A stretch of 64,000 bases of DNA from Oscillospiraceae bacterium. Its GTDB lineage: Bacteria > Bacillota > Clostridia > Oscillospirales > Oscillospiraceae. A program made the position numbers and the translations under genes. Below, one piece after another: positions 45,405-55,393 of this stretch. The stretch covers positions 1 through 64,000 of the forward strand of contig JAFUFT010000022.1 in assembly GCA_017469795.1 (NCBI GenBank), in the 5' to 3' direction. Under the pieces are notes generated by a model. That model saw nothing but the letters and a program-made list of their open reading frames with translations. It was not told the DNA's origin and did not search any database. The first letter of the stretch is position 1. Each line of letters starts with the position of its first letter.

Positions 45405-47486
45405 ATGGCACAGTACGAAAAATTGCTCTCTCCCTATCGGCTCAACGACAAGATCGTTCTGAAAAACCACATCACCTTCCCCAGTTCTCTCCAGGGACTC
45501 AATCAGGGGCCGGAGACCTTCCCTGCGGATGCCCAGTTCGCGGCGGCCAACGATATCGCACTGGCCGGGGCGTCCCTGTTCAGCTACAGCCACTATGGCC
45601 CCATGGGCGGCGGCTCCGTGGGAAACCGGAAGGCGGGCTTTGGTGTGGATAAAGCCCGCATCCCGATCTTTGACTATGACGACCCCTCTGTCTGGAATTA
45701 TATCTGTCAGCTGGCGGCCCAGGCCCACATGTACGGCTCCCGGATCGTGGTGAAGATTGCCGCGGCATGGCCCGCAGGGGCCAACTATTACGGCGGCAAT
45801 TCCAGACAGCTGTTCCCGGTACCGAAGAAACCCGGTGCGGGCGGTCCCGGAGGTCCTGGTGGCCCCGGAGGTCCTGGTGGTCCCGGAGGCCCCGGAGGAC
45901 ATGGAGGCCCGGTTCAGCCCTGTACGAAGGAGCAGCTGGTCAAGGTGATAGACGATATGATCGCCATGCTGAAGAAGTACAAGGCCTGCGGCTTTGACGG
46001 TATGAGCTTCCGCATTGACCGGTATCTGGATTCCGCCACCAATGTGCGCAAGGACGAGTATGGCGGTCCGGTGGAGAATCGCGGCCGGTTTACCAAGGAG
46101 CTCTTTACTCGGGTCAAGCAGGAAATCGGGCCTGATTTCATCATTGAAGGCGTTCTGCCCTACACCCAGGACAAGGGCGCCGACGGCGAGCTGCCCTTCG
46201 GCTATTCTCTGGAGGAGGTCATCAAGCTGGGCAACATGCTCGAAGGCGTGGTGGACATTCTCCAGCTCCGGGAGCCCACTGCCACAGGATACCATCCCAC
46301 GGGCTATTCCAGCACCCGCAACTACCACACCACCATTGAGGCCTGCCGGAAGATGAAGGAGGGCGGCGTCAAGTGCGCGCTGGCAGCCAATGCCGGCTTT
46401 GTGGAGCCGGAGGACATGGAGGCAGCGCTCCAGACCGGCTATGTAGACCTGATCTCCGCAGGCCGGGCCATGATCGCGGAGCCGGAGTTCACCCGGAAGC
46501 TGTTCGCGGGCATTGCCCCAACGCCCTGCGTCCAGTGCAACAAATGCCACGGCACCATGGATGGAAAGCCCTCCTATTCCTTCTGCACCGTGAATCCGCG
46601 GGCAGGAGACCAGCATCGCTTGCACTATCAGATCAAGCCGGTTCTGGCAAAGAAGAAGGTCGCGGTCATTGGCGGTGGCCCCATCGGTCTGCGGGCGGCC
46701 TGCTTCGCCAAGGAGCGGGGTCACGATGTGGTGGTCTTTGAAAAGACGGATTATCTGGGCGGCAAGCTGAAATACGGCGAGGTGTTCAGCTTCAAGTGGC
46801 CCTTCCAGCGCTATCGTGACTGGCTGGTCCAGGAGGTGGACCGCCTCGGCATCGAGGTCCGACTGAACACAGAGCCCAAACCTGAGGATATTACCGCAGA
46901 GGGCTTCACTTCCGTGATTGCCTGTACCGGATCGGCGGCCAAGCGGCCCCCTGTGGCCGGCGCGGAGGATCCCAAGGTCTACACCTCTGAGGATGTCTAT
47001 GAGCGCCGGATCGAAGCCGGAGACCATGTTGTGGTGATCGGCGGCTCCTCCGTCCCTGTGGAGGCGGCCATTCACCTGGCCCAACAGGGAAAAAAGGTCA
47101 CGCTCCTGTCCCGTCAGTTCATGCTGGCCAAAGACATGATGAATCCCCACGACGGCATGCATGCCAACTATGTATATATCTACCCGGAGCTTGGCTATGG
47201 CGAGATGCGCAGCATGTGGGAGAAGTACGACAATCTGGAGGTCATTCTGGGCGCCACCACGACAGCGGTCACGCCTTCCTCCGTCACCTATCTGAAGGAC
47301 GGTCAGGAGACCACCATCGACTGCGACACCGTGATCATCAACGGCGGGTACCAGCCCTGCCAGGAGGATGCTCTCCGCTACAGTCTCTGCACGCCGGAGT
47401 TCTACATGGCCGGCGACTGCGAGGATTTGTGCACAAATCTTCAGCAGGGCAACGTCAGTGCGTTTGGAAAGGCAAATCTGCTCTGA
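45405..47486 (+). CDS. BaiCD/FadH-type ene-reductase 4 with collagen-like insert
   Basis: 693 aa from ATG 45405 (AAAGGAGG, 7-nt spacing). It has an OYE barrel (VRKDEYGGPVENRGRFTKEL), Fe-S cysteines in CVQCNKCHGTMDGKPSYSFC (x2-x2-x12), FAD motif VAVIGGGPIGLRAA and a second Rossmann (VVVIGGSSVPVEAA). Residues about 145-170 are a (Gly-Gly-Pro)n tract in the same surface loop as the Pro-rich loops of reductases 3 and 5. It probably reduces an activated double bond. An SDR gene follows 143 nt after its stop. Confidence 0.87.
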   Translation: MAQYEKLLSPYRLNDKIVLKNHITFPSSLQGLNQGPETFPADAQFAAANDIALAGASLFSYSHYGPMGGGSVGNRKAGFGVDKARIPIFDYDDPSVWNYICQLAAQAHMYGSRIVVKIAAAWPAGANYYGGNSRQLFPVPKKPGAGGPGGPGGPGGPGGPGGPGGHGGPVQPCTKEQLVKVIDDMIAMLKKYKACGFDGMSFRIDRYLDSATNVRKDEYGGPVENRGRFTKELFTRVKQEIGPDFIIEGVLPYTQDKGADGELPFGYSLEEVIKLGNMLEGVVDILQLREPTATGYHPTGYSSTRNYHTTIEACRKMKEGGVKCALAANAGFVEPEDMEAALQTGYVDLISAGRAMIAEPEFTRKLFAGIAPTPCVQCNKCHGTMDGKPSYSFCTVNPRAGDQHRLHYQIKPVLAKKKVAVIGGGPIGLRAACFAKERGHDVVVFEKTDYLGGKLKYGEVFSFKWPFQRYRDWLVQEVDRLGIEVRLNTEPKPEDITAEGFTSVIACTGSAAKRPPVAGAEDPKVYTSEDVYERRIEAGDHVVVIGGSSVPVEAAIHLAQQGKKVTLLSRQFMLAKDMMNPHDGMHANYVYIYPELGYGEMRSMWEKYDNLEVILGATTTAVTPSSVTYLKDGQETTIDCDTVIINGGYQPCQEDALRYSLCTPEFYMAGDCEDLCTNLQQGNVSAFGKANLL
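45838..45914. repeat. Short tandem repeat encoding Gly-Gly-Pro tract
   Basis: Imperfect 9/18-nt units (GGAGGTCCTGGTGGCCCC) in the ene-reductase 4 gene. The same type of tract occurs in the hydrolase gene at 22086. Confidence 0.85.
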
Positions 47487-47629
47487 TCCGCCTGCTCATG
47501 CGCTGGCGCTGCATGACCTGATATACTGCAGTGCCGGGAGTGTGTCCCTGCTTGATTTTCTCCGGCAATATGCCGGAAAAGTATATCGTCGTTCAAAAGA
47601 ATACAATAATATCCGGGAGGATCAATCCT

Positions 47630-48481
47630 ATGAGTACAGTAAAGAAGCTTCAGGTAGTCACTGGCGGAACCTCTGGTATGGGCCTGGGAACCGCCAAAGC
47701 ACTGGGCACATACGGTCCAGTTCTAATCGGTGGAAGAAATTTGGGACGGCTGGAGAGCGCCATGGAGGAACTCAACGCGGCTGGTATCGAGGCATACGGA
47801 AAGAACTGCGATGTGTCTGACAGAGATTCCCTTGCAGCGTTTGCGGAGTATGCTGCCAGCATCGCCCCCATAGGCTCTGTGGTGAATGCGGCGGGTGTTG
47901 ACTATGGCGCAGTACCTCGGGATATGTTGCTGAAGATCAATATGCAGGGGACCCATTATGTGTTGGAGACGTTTCTCCCATATCTGGACAACTCCAATGT
48001 GGTAAACTACTCTTCTGTCACCGGCTACTTCTACCAACCGAAGAAAGAGGAACTGGAGCTGTGGATGAACCCCGATGCGGAGGGTTTCCTCGAAAAGGTA
48101 TCCGCCATGATCCCCGATCCGCAGGATCCTCGGATGACCGCCCTCGGGCCGGATTATATGGCCTATGCTGCATCCAAGCGCTTTGTCATGTTCTATACCA
48201 TGGCCAATACCCGGCGCGTTGGTCTGAAAAACAACAGTCGGATCATCTCTGTTGCACCGGGATCCTTCATGACGCCCATGCTGGTGAGCCAAGGTGTGGA
48301 AAACGAGGCCGTCGCCGAGGGCATGAAGCGGGGCACTGCGTTCCACCGCTTGGGTGAGCCGGACGAAATTGCCGACCTGATCCAGCACTTGCTGGCACCT
48401 GGCCATGAGTATCTTACGGGCTGCGACATCATTATGGATGGAGGCAGGACTGCCCTTGGAATGTACCCGCAGTTTGAATGA
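47630..48481 (+). CDS. Short-chain dehydrogenase/reductase
   Basis: 283 aa from ATG 47630 (GGGAGG upstream; earlier in-frame ATGs lack a site). Cofactor motif TGGTSGMGLG (about 10-19), NAAG at NAAGVDYG, catalytic Ser in NYSSVTGYF and Tyr-Lys in YMAYAASKR. The SSVTGYF-to-YAASK insertion is longer than usual, with an extra segment of about 40 residues, resembling 3-alpha/beta-hydroxysteroid-type SDRs. It probably oxidises or reduces a ring hydroxyl. It lies downstream of ene-reductase 4 and may share its transcript. A terminator follows at 48561. Confidence 0.82.
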   Translation: MSTVKKLQVVTGGTSGMGLGTAKALGTYGPVLIGGRNLGRLESAMEELNAAGIEAYGKNCDVSDRDSLAAFAEYAASIAPIGSVVNAAGVDYGAVPRDMLLKINMQGTHYVLETFLPYLDNSNVVNYSSVTGYFYQPKKEELELWMNPDAEGFLEKVSAMIPDPQDPRMTALGPDYMAYAASKRFVMFYTMANTRRVGLKNNSRIISVAPGSFMTPMLVSQGVENEAVAEGMKRGTAFHRLGEPDEIADLIQHLLAPGHEYLTGCDIIMDGGRTALGMYPQFE

Positions 48482-48560
48482 TATACGGAAGCAAAACAAG
48501 TGATTATACCAAGGGCGTATTACTGGGGGTATCCTCTGTTTTCCACCATATTTCTGTTCA

Positions 48561-48593
48561 AAACAGGCAGTGCCGTGCGTACTGCCTGTTTTT
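48561..48593 (+). terminator. Terminator after the SDR gene
   Basis: AAACAGGCAGT and ACTGCCTGTTT around a 9-nt loop, then more T. It ends the ene-reductase 4/SDR unit. Confidence 0.85.
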
Positions 48594-48750
48594 CATGTGA
48601 CCACAAGCATTTTGTTGTAGATACCTCTGCTTTTCCTGTTTGCATTTCATGCGGTGCTTTGTATACTGATAATCAGGGAATCTTTGTGTAAAATTGCCTA
48701 ATTTTATCGTGAAGAAACTAGAAACTATCAACAAAATCACGAAGACCGGA

Positions 48751-48812
48751 TTGACTTTTTCGTATAGTCTGCTATTCTGAACGTGTATAATAAGGTACTT
48801 GATTAGGTACCT
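48751..48812 (+). promoter_or_regulatory. Promoter with double GTAC operator (lipoprotein 4)
   Basis: TTGACT (48751-48756) with TATTCT (48773-48778) at 16 nt, or TATAAT at 48786-48791 with a poor -35. Two operators follow in tandem: TAAGGTACTTGAT (core 48795-48798) and TTAGGTACCTATT (core 48807-48810). The gap 48482-48853 holds this and the preceding terminator only. Confidence 0.6.
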
Positions 48813-48853
48813 ATTATAAATTTGAGGTATAAAGCCTGACAGGAGGAAGAACC

Positions 48854-50626
48854 ATGAAAATGAAGTCCATCGCGTTGATCCTGTGCCTGTGCATGATCCT
48901 GACGGCGCTGGCCGGATGTGGGTCCGCATCGAGCGCAAACGACACCGGACCTGCCGTCTCTGTATCATCCGCCCAGGAGCCCGCTTCCGCTCAGGAATCC
49001 GCCTCGGCTGCAGAGTCTGCTTCCACCCAGGAGTCTGCCTCCGTGGATGCGCCTGCCTCCGCCCAGGAGCCTGCCTCCGCTGAAGAGCCGGCCGGGGAAG
49101 TGGAAGAGGAGCCTGAGCCGGAACCGGTCAGCTATTCTTATCCGCTGTTTGACGACACCTATGGTTTTGAGATGTTCTGGAGAATGCGCCGCAACGTCCT
49201 GTCGGACCTGGCCTGGTGGCAGAGCTTCGAGAGCAATCTGGGCGTTAAGGTGGATTGGATCAGCCCCGCCGATACTGCTGCGGCAGAGCAGTACAATCTG
49301 CTGATCGCCTCCGGGGACTACCCGGACCTGATCTTTGAGAATTCCTGCTCCACCACCCAGGGCATGTGCCCCTACAACGGCGGCTACGACAAGGCGATCG
49401 CCGACGAGGTCTATGTGGATCTGACGGATTATCTGGAGGAATACTGCCCCAATTATTCCCAGCTTTTGGCGTCTGACGAATCCCTGCATCGGGATCTGAG
49501 CACAGATGACGGAAAGTACTACTGCTTCTCTATGATCTATGAGAAGCCCTACGGCGTGGGCTTCGGCGTTGTGGTCCGGGATGACTATTTCGCGGACACC
49601 GGTCTTAAGGAGATCCCCACCACCACCGACGACTGGATGGAATGCCTGAAAATCATGAAGGACAACGGCGTCCAGTACCCCATGGGCGTATTTAACACCG
49701 GCGATCTGCAGGGCGCTCCGTTTGCCTATGCCTTTGGCTCCACCATCAGCTCCGCCTACAAGGTGGATCGGGCCACCAACGAACTGATCTACGACGGCAC
49801 CTCCGATGAAACCAGAGCTTATCTGGAATTCTTCTCCGAAGCGTGGGATGCCGGCCTGATCTCCCCGGACTTCTTCAGCCTGGTGGGCTTCGATGATCCC
49901 AACAACTTCAATGGCGTCAATGCAATCTTCGGTGCCCGGGACGAGAAGCTGGAGCAGGTCCCCGTACAGTACGGCTTTGATATCACCGCCTGCCCGGTGG
50001 TTACGCTGCCCGGCGAGTCTGCCCCCTACCTCTGCGACTATTCCGCCATGAACGGCAGAGTCGTGGTCGGCAGCGACATCGTGGTCACAACAGGCTGCGA
50101 GGATCTGGAGCGCGTCCTGAAGGTCATGGACTGGTTCTACAGCCCGGAGGGCTACCTGGCCTGCAACTACGGCTGGAATCAGGGCGAGAGCTGGGATTAC
50201 AACGCCGCTGGCGAACCGGAGCTCTTTGACTGGATCAATGACACCGATCCGAATACCGGAAACCGCTATAAGGACAGTTATATCCTGGACGACGGTCCCT
50301 TCCTTTGCAACGCAAGCCGGGAGAATCCCTGCTATCCCGATACGGTGACCAAGGCCAAGGAGACCTGGGACAACTGGGATTTCGACGCCACAAAATACAT
50401 CACGCTGCCCTCTGTCAATCTGACTGCGGAGGAATCCGAGCGGGTCACCAGCACCAAAACTGATATTGACACCTATGTGACCAGCAGCATCGCAAACTTC
50501 ATGACCGGCCAGACGCCGCTGAACGACGAAACCTGGAACAACTATGTGGATACCGTCAACTCCATGGGCATTGATGACGTGACCGCTGCCTATGCAGATG
50601 CGTACGAGCGGTATCTGGCGCGCTGA
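48854..50626 (+). CDS. Extracellular solute-binding lipoprotein 4
   Basis: 590 aa. Signal MKMKSIALILCLCMILTALA and lipobox LAGCGS are followed by a Ser/Ala/Glu linker (ASAQESASAAESASTQESAS) to about residue 90 and an LplA-like domain (IASGDYPDLIFENS; FGVVVRDDYFADTGLKEIPT). It is the most divergent of the six. AGGAGG lies 7 nt before ATG 48854. It is followed 41 nt later by lipoprotein 5, so two binding proteins are made together. The pair precedes ene-reductase 5. Confidence 0.85.
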   Translation: MKMKSIALILCLCMILTALAGCGSASSANDTGPAVSVSSAQEPASAQESASAAESASTQESASVDAPASAQEPASAEEPAGEVEEEPEPEPVSYSYPLFDDTYGFEMFWRMRRNVLSDLAWWQSFESNLGVKVDWISPADTAAAEQYNLLIASGDYPDLIFENSCSTTQGMCPYNGGYDKAIADEVYVDLTDYLEEYCPNYSQLLASDESLHRDLSTDDGKYYCFSMIYEKPYGVGFGVVVRDDYFADTGLKEIPTTTDDWMECLKIMKDNGVQYPMGVFNTGDLQGAPFAYAFGSTISSAYKVDRATNELIYDGTSDETRAYLEFFSEAWDAGLISPDFFSLVGFDDPNNFNGVNAIFGARDEKLEQVPVQYGFDITACPVVTLPGESAPYLCDYSAMNGRVVVGSDIVVTTGCEDLERVLKVMDWFYSPEGYLACNYGWNQGESWDYNAAGEPELFDWINDTDPNTGNRYKDSYILDDGPFLCNASRENPCYPDTVTKAKETWDNWDFDATKYITLPSVNLTAEESERVTSTKTDIDTYVTSSIANFMTGQTPLNDETWNNYVDTVNSMGIDDVTAAYADAYERYLAR

Positions 50627-50666
50627 GAGCCTGGAGGCCAAACAACAAAACAGGAGGGATCCTTTC

Positions 50667-52415
50667 ATGAAACGTAGACTGATCGTGTATCTGCTATGCC
50701 TGTGCATGCTTCTGTCCCTGATGGCAGGCTGCGGCGCCTCTGGAGACACTGCCTCAAGTGTGACGGCAGAACCATCCAGTACGGAGGCCAATGAAGCATC
50801 TGCCGAGCCCGCTGCGGAAGTCGAAGCGGCGCCTGCCGAGGCTTCAACCGCGGATCCTGAAGAGGCCGTCGAGGCTTCTGCGGCGGAACCCGAAGAAGCG
50901 TCTGCCCCGGAGGAAGCACGTCCGACAATCTCCTACCCCATCGACGGCAATCCCACGCTGACCATCACCTTCGCCCCGCCTCCGTACATCGCAGACCTGC
51001 TTCAGGGCGAGCCCTTCAATACCATGCCCTGTTTGGCGGCGCTGCAGGAGAATACCGGCGTAACGTTGGATTACACCATCTATGAACGCCTGAACTACGA
51101 GGACAAATCCAGCCTGATGATCGCCACCGGTGATTACCCGGACATTTTTGGCGCGGGCTTCGGCTCCGGATACAGCCATGGTTCCTGGAAGCTGGTGGAG
51201 GATGACATCGTCATCGAGCTGACCGATCTGATTCCGGAATACGCGCCGGACTATCAGGCGCTACTGGATTCTGATCCCGAATTCTATTCTCTGGCCACCA
51301 CGGAGGACCGGGTGGTGGAGATCTTCGGCAAGCAGATCCCCAACGCCAGAAGCGGCCTGTGCATCCGGCAGGACTGGTTCGACGCACTGGGCCTTTCGGT
51401 CCCCACAACACTGGACGAACTCACCGATGTGCTCCGGGCGATCCACAGTGAATACAATCCGAAGATGACCCTGCTGGTCAACAGCGGGCTGGAATCCGGC
51501 CTGGAGTATACCTTTGGCTTTGTAAACGCCCTGAATTATCTGAGCTTCCAGCATGATGCGGACGGCAATCTGATCTGCGTGGAGGCGGGCGACGCCTTTG
51601 TGGACTACCTGTCCCAGCTCCATGACTATTATGAGGAAGGGTTTTTCAGCGACGACTTCCTGAGCATCAGCCGTGACAACAACAACTATGACTCCACGTT
51701 CCTGGAGGGGAACTGCGGCGTGTTCAGCTGTGGAACTGACTTCCTCAATCCCACCAACTGGCATCAGTCCGGCGACGACACTTTCGCCATCACCGCCATC
51801 AGCGATATTACCATGGACGGCACCGTGGGCAGCCATGTGGGCGGCGGAGGAGATATGCGGGAATCCGAGGGGTACTGCATCAGCACCTCCTGCTCCAACC
51901 CTGAGGCTGCGCTGGAGTTCTTTAACTACTGCTTCACCGAGGAGGGCCAGTATCTCATTAACTACGGCATCGAAGGCCAGGCCCATGAGGTGGACGAAAA
52001 CGGCGTCATCCACTGGACCGAGCTGATTACGAACAACCCTGACGGTCTGGATCAGAACAAGGCCAACACCCTGTATGTCAAGACCTTCCTGCCCACCATT
52101 CAGTCTCAGCGGAGCATGGAGCTGAAGTACAGCTCCGAAACTGAGATGAACGCGGCGCTGGACTGGGCTTCCCACCGGGATACCGCGTGGACCATGCCCA
52201 CCAACCTGGAGTTCACATCCGAGGAACAGGATACCATCAACCGCTATGCCTCTGATCTGTCCACCATGTTCCTGGAGAACATGCCCAAGGTGGTCCTGGG
52301 TGACATCACCGTGGACGGATACCGGGATGTGATTCAGGCGGCCTACGACGAGATGCATCTGCAGGATTTGATCGACGTGTACACCGCCGCCTATGCCCGG
52401 TACGCGGGAGAATAA
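50667..52415 (+). CDS. Extracellular solute-binding lipoprotein 5
   Basis: 582 aa from ATG 50667 (CAGGAGGGAT upstream; a start at 50592 would overlap the previous gene and spoil the signal peptide). Signal MKRRLIVYLLCLCMLLSLM and lipobox LMAGCGA are followed by an Ala/Glu linker and a domain similar to lipoprotein 2 along its length (YEDKSSLMIATGDYPDIFGA; GYSHGSWKLVEDDIV). A strong terminator follows (52431-52460). Glycan or glycoside binding is inferred from the family. Confidence 0.85.
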   Translation: MKRRLIVYLLCLCMLLSLMAGCGASGDTASSVTAEPSSTEANEASAEPAAEVEAAPAEASTADPEEAVEASAAEPEEASAPEEARPTISYPIDGNPTLTITFAPPPYIADLLQGEPFNTMPCLAALQENTGVTLDYTIYERLNYEDKSSLMIATGDYPDIFGAGFGSGYSHGSWKLVEDDIVIELTDLIPEYAPDYQALLDSDPEFYSLATTEDRVVEIFGKQIPNARSGLCIRQDWFDALGLSVPTTLDELTDVLRAIHSEYNPKMTLLVNSGLESGLEYTFGFVNALNYLSFQHDADGNLICVEAGDAFVDYLSQLHDYYEEGFFSDDFLSISRDNNNYDSTFLEGNCGVFSCGTDFLNPTNWHQSGDDTFAITAISDITMDGTVGSHVGGGGDMRESEGYCISTSCSNPEAALEFFNYCFTEEGQYLINYGIEGQAHEVDENGVIHWTELITNNPDGLDQNKANTLYVKTFLPTIQSQRSMELKYSSETEMNAALDWASHRDTAWTMPTNLEFTSEEQDTINRYASDLSTMFLENMPKVVLGDITVDGYRDVIQAAYDEMHLQDLIDVYTAAYARYAGE

Positions 52416-52430
52416 AGAAAGCAACGCGAC

Positions 52431-52460
52431 GGGCGGAGCCGGGGTTTTCCGGCTCCGCCT
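52431..52460 (+). terminator. Terminator after lipoprotein 5
   Basis: GGGCGGAGCCGG/CCGGCTCCGCCT around GGTTTT with one mismatch at the base. It is followed by GCTTTAC, so the T-run is weak. Confidence 0.7.
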
Positions 52461-52584
52461 GCTTTACGAAACACGCTTCACCAAGTACAATGTTTTGCTT
52501 GTGAAGCCTTCAGGTTTTCGTGTTTGCCTTTCGTTCATCGGGCCTCGTATAATGAATACAACCGCTTAATAAGGAGGGACGAAT

Positions 52585-54642
52585 ATGCCCAATCCGTATC
52601 CCCATTTGCTCACGCCCTATCAGCTTACTGACAATATTGCGCTGAAGAACAAGATCATTTCTCCCAACGTGATTCGGGGCCACAGCCAGGGCCCCGAGAC
52701 CTGGCCGGCAGACCCGCAGTTTGCAGACTGTACCAAGATCTGCACCTCCGGTGCGGCCATGTTCAGCTACCGCCATTATGCCAAATTCGGCGGCGGCGCT
52801 GCCCATCGCGGCATCAAGGACAACCGTGCGGGCTTCGACTATGACAACGCGCAGCTGGGCAACTACATGGAACAGCTGGCGGCGCATATCCACATGGTGG
52901 GCTCCAAGGTTCTGGTAAAGCTGGAGCAGGTGTTTCCCGACGGCATGACCCTGCACGGCGGCAACCAGATGGTACAGTTCCCACCTCCCAGCGGAATGCG
53001 CGGGTTTGGTCCGCCTCCAGGCATGAAGCTCCCCACTCTGGAGGAGCTGAAGGCGAAGGTATGTCCCAAGGAGCGGTTCCCGGAGGTCATCGACAACATG
53101 ATCGCTCTGATGCGCCGGTATGTGGGCTGGGGCTTTGACGGTATGAGCCTGCGCTGCGACCGGTATATTGACGCCTCGCTGGATCTGCGGGAGGACGAAT
53201 ACGGCGGAAGCCTGGAAAACAGAGCCCGGTTCACCTATGAGCTCTTCTCCGCCATGAAGCAGGAATTCGGGCCGGATTTCATCATCGAGGGCGCCATGCC
53301 CGGTTCCCAGGTCCATGGCGACATGGGAGGTCTGCCTCTGGGCTATACCCTGGAGGACACCATTAAATTCGCAAAAATGATGGAGGGCGTCATCGATGTG
53401 CTCCAGATCCGCAACGAGAACGCCACCCACTATCATGCCACCGGTTACGACTCCGTCCGTCACGATCACCAGAGTCTGGAGTTCTGCCGAGCCATCAAGG
53501 CCGCGGGCGTGAAGATGACGCTGGCCGCCAATTCCGGCTTTGTGGAGCCGGAGGATCTGGAAGCGGCGCTGGCCTCCGGGGCCTGCGACCTGATCTCCGC
53601 CGGCCGGGCGCTGATCGCGGAGCCGGAGTACACGAAAAAACTGGCCGAGGGCAGGAAGATCGTCCCCTGTATCCAGTGCAACAAGTGCCATGGAGAGTTT
53701 ACCGACAAAAACATCAATCTGCCGTTCTGCTCCGTCAACCCGGAGTCCGGAATCTATCATCGGGAGCACTATACCTTCAAGCCTGCCAACTTTAAGAAAA
53801 AGGTGGCCGTCATTGGCGGCGGCCTGATTGGCATGCGGGCGGCGATCCTGGCCGCGGAGAACGGACATAGCGTCACCCTCTATGAGAAGTCGGACCGGCT
53901 GGGCGGAAAGGCCCGGTATGCCGCGCTCTATTCCTTCAAATGGCCCATTCAGCGGTATCTGGAATGGCTGACGGAAGAGCTTAAGACCCTGCAAGTGGAT
54001 GTGCGGCTGAACTGCGAGCCCGCGCCCTCGGAAATGGATGCGGAAAGCTATGACGCGATCATCGCCTGTACCGGCTCCGTAGCGAAACGGCCTCCGGTGA
54101 AGGGTGTGGACGGCGATGGCATCTATACCAGCGAGGATATCTACATGGAGCGGGTACCCTTAGAGCGGTTGGGCAATCATGTGGCTGTCGTAGGCGGCTC
54201 CACGGCGGCGGTGGAAACCGCCATGTATCTGGCGGCCAAAGGCAAGAAGATCACCCTGGTCACCCGGGGCCGGATGCTGGCTGCCGATTCCCGAAATCCT
54301 CACGACGGCATCCACGCCACCTTTATGAAAATCGACCCGGAAAAGGGCTACGGCGGCATGGTCAGCGCATGGGAAATCTACGATGATTTCAACGTGATAT
54401 ACAAGGCCCGGACCACCGAGGTGGGCGCAGATCATCTGACCTATGAGACAAGCGGCGGCGAAACCCGCACGGTCGCCTGTGACAGCGTGATCGTCAACGG
54501 CGGCTATGCCCACTGCCAGAAGGAAGCGTTTCAATATGCGGCCTGCGCCCCCATGTTCTTCATGGCCGGAGACGTGGAGGACTGCGGCGGTGACATCCAA
54601 AAGGGCAACGTCAGCGCCTATGGGAAGGTCAACCTGCTCTGA
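52585..54642 (+). CDS. BaiCD/FadH-type ene-reductase 5
   Basis: 685 aa. It has an OYE barrel (DLREDEYGGSLENRARFTYE), Fe-S cysteines CIQCNKCHGEFTDKNINLPFC (x2-x2-x13), FAD motif VAVIGGGLIGMRAA and NAD(P) motif VAVVGGSTAAVETA. The loop at about 133-150 is Pro/Gly-rich (PPPSGMRGFGPPPGMKLP). It is closer to reductase 3 than to 1, 2 and 4 (ISPNVIRGHSQGPETWPADP). AAGGAGGG precedes the ATG. It probably reduces a conjugated C=C bond. A hairpin follows at 54673. Confidence 0.87.
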   Translation: MPNPYPHLLTPYQLTDNIALKNKIISPNVIRGHSQGPETWPADPQFADCTKICTSGAAMFSYRHYAKFGGGAAHRGIKDNRAGFDYDNAQLGNYMEQLAAHIHMVGSKVLVKLEQVFPDGMTLHGGNQMVQFPPPSGMRGFGPPPGMKLPTLEELKAKVCPKERFPEVIDNMIALMRRYVGWGFDGMSLRCDRYIDASLDLREDEYGGSLENRARFTYELFSAMKQEFGPDFIIEGAMPGSQVHGDMGGLPLGYTLEDTIKFAKMMEGVIDVLQIRNENATHYHATGYDSVRHDHQSLEFCRAIKAAGVKMTLAANSGFVEPEDLEAALASGACDLISAGRALIAEPEYTKKLAEGRKIVPCIQCNKCHGEFTDKNINLPFCSVNPESGIYHREHYTFKPANFKKKVAVIGGGLIGMRAAILAAENGHSVTLYEKSDRLGGKARYAALYSFKWPIQRYLEWLTEELKTLQVDVRLNCEPAPSEMDAESYDAIIACTGSVAKRPPVKGVDGDGIYTSEDIYMERVPLERLGNHVAVVGGSTAAVETAMYLAAKGKKITLVTRGRMLAADSRNPHDGIHATFMKIDPEKGYGGMVSAWEIYDDFNVIYKARTTEVGADHLTYETSGGETRTVACDSVIVNGGYAHCQKEAFQYAACAPMFFMAGDVEDCGGDIQKGNVSAYGKVNLL

Positions 54643-54672
54643 CACGGGGTGCCCCAAAAATGCCACATGCAA

Positions 54673-54700
54673 GCTCCGCTGGAATGTGCTCCAGCGGAGC
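54673..54700 (+). terminator. Hairpin after ene-reductase 5
   Basis: GCTCCGCTGGA and TCCAGCGGAGC around ATGTGC, followed by GTTTC. A plausible weak terminator before the marR 3 promoter. Confidence 0.65.
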
Positions 54701-54725
54701 GTTTCACCTCCGATATCAAGGACCC

Positions 54726-54765
54726 TTGACTTTTTGAAAACCTCCTTTTATAATAAAGGTACCTG
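54726..54765 (+). promoter_or_regulatory. Promoter of marR 3 with GTAC operator
   Basis: TTGACT (54726-54731), 17-nt spacer, TATAAT (54749-54754). The operator AAAGGTACCTGATAA has its core at 54759-54762, over the start site. It has the same layout as 29293-29329 and 35475-35440. Confidence 0.85.
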
Positions 54766-54789
54766 ATAATGTATCGGAGGATTTTGGAA

Positions 54790-55392
54790 ATGCATACAAA
54801 CAACATATACTCAGAGCCAGCACCTTCCACGAACCAACCTGACGAGGAGATCAGAGAGCCTGTCCGTGACAACCCGGAGAAAGCGCACCGGCACGGACCT
54901 CCTCCGGGCAAGCGTCCGTCCAGACATCACAGGGATTCCCAGGTCCGTCGCCGCGACTACAGCACGCTGGATCTGGACAGTAAGCTGATCTGGAACTTCC
55001 GGGATATCGGCCATACCCTGCTCCATTCCTACGAGGGAAAAGGAAGCCAGCAGCGGATCCTGATCGTACTGGACCAGACCGGTCCCATTACCCAGAGCCT
55101 GCTCACCACCCGGCTGGGCATCCAGCCCGGCTCCGCCAGTGAGGTCCTGAGCAAAATGGAGCACGCCGGGTATATCACCCGTACGCCGAGCAAATCCGAT
55201 CAGCGGACCTCCGATGTAATACTGACCGAAGCGGGCAAAACAGCAGCTGCGGAGGCAAAAGCCAAACGGAAACAGCGCCACGATCAGATGTTTGAGAGCC
55301 TGTCCGATATGGAAAAGGTGATGCTGCTGTCCATGCTGGAGCAGCTGAACCGGGAGTGGCAAAACGGGGATGCGTCGAAGGGGGAAGGTTAG
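54790..55392 (+). CDS. MarR-family repressor 3
   Basis: 200 aa from ATG 54790 (GGAGG, 9-nt spacing; an earlier ATG at 54769 has no site). A disordered basic/Pro/His-rich N terminus of about 50 residues (HRHGPPPGKRPSRHHRD) precedes a MarR winged helix (LLTTRLGIQPGSASEVLSKM; wing SKSDQRTSDVILTEAG). It is followed after 1 nt by the heterodimeric ABC exporter, the common layout of a repressor with the exporter it controls. The GTAC operator over its promoter suggests autoregulation or control by a sister MarR. Confidence 0.87.
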   Translation: MHTNNIYSEPAPSTNQPDEEIREPVRDNPEKAHRHGPPPGKRPSRHHRDSQVRRRDYSTLDLDSKLIWNFRDIGHTLLHSYEGKGSQQRILIVLDQTGPITQSLLTTRLGIQPGSASEVLSKMEHAGYITRTPSKSDQRTSDVILTEAGKTAAAEAKAKRKQRHDQMFESLSDMEKVMLLSMLEQLNREWQNGDASKGEG

Positions 55393-55393
55393 C

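Noticed and set aside
48500..48691. Small plus-strand ORF after the SDR gene
   Set aside because: It spans the terminator hairpin, has no ribosome site and no conserved motif.
48965..50791. Minus-strand open frame of 608 codons
   Set aside because: It is antisense to lipoproteins 4 and 5. The long frame comes from GC-rich codon bias.
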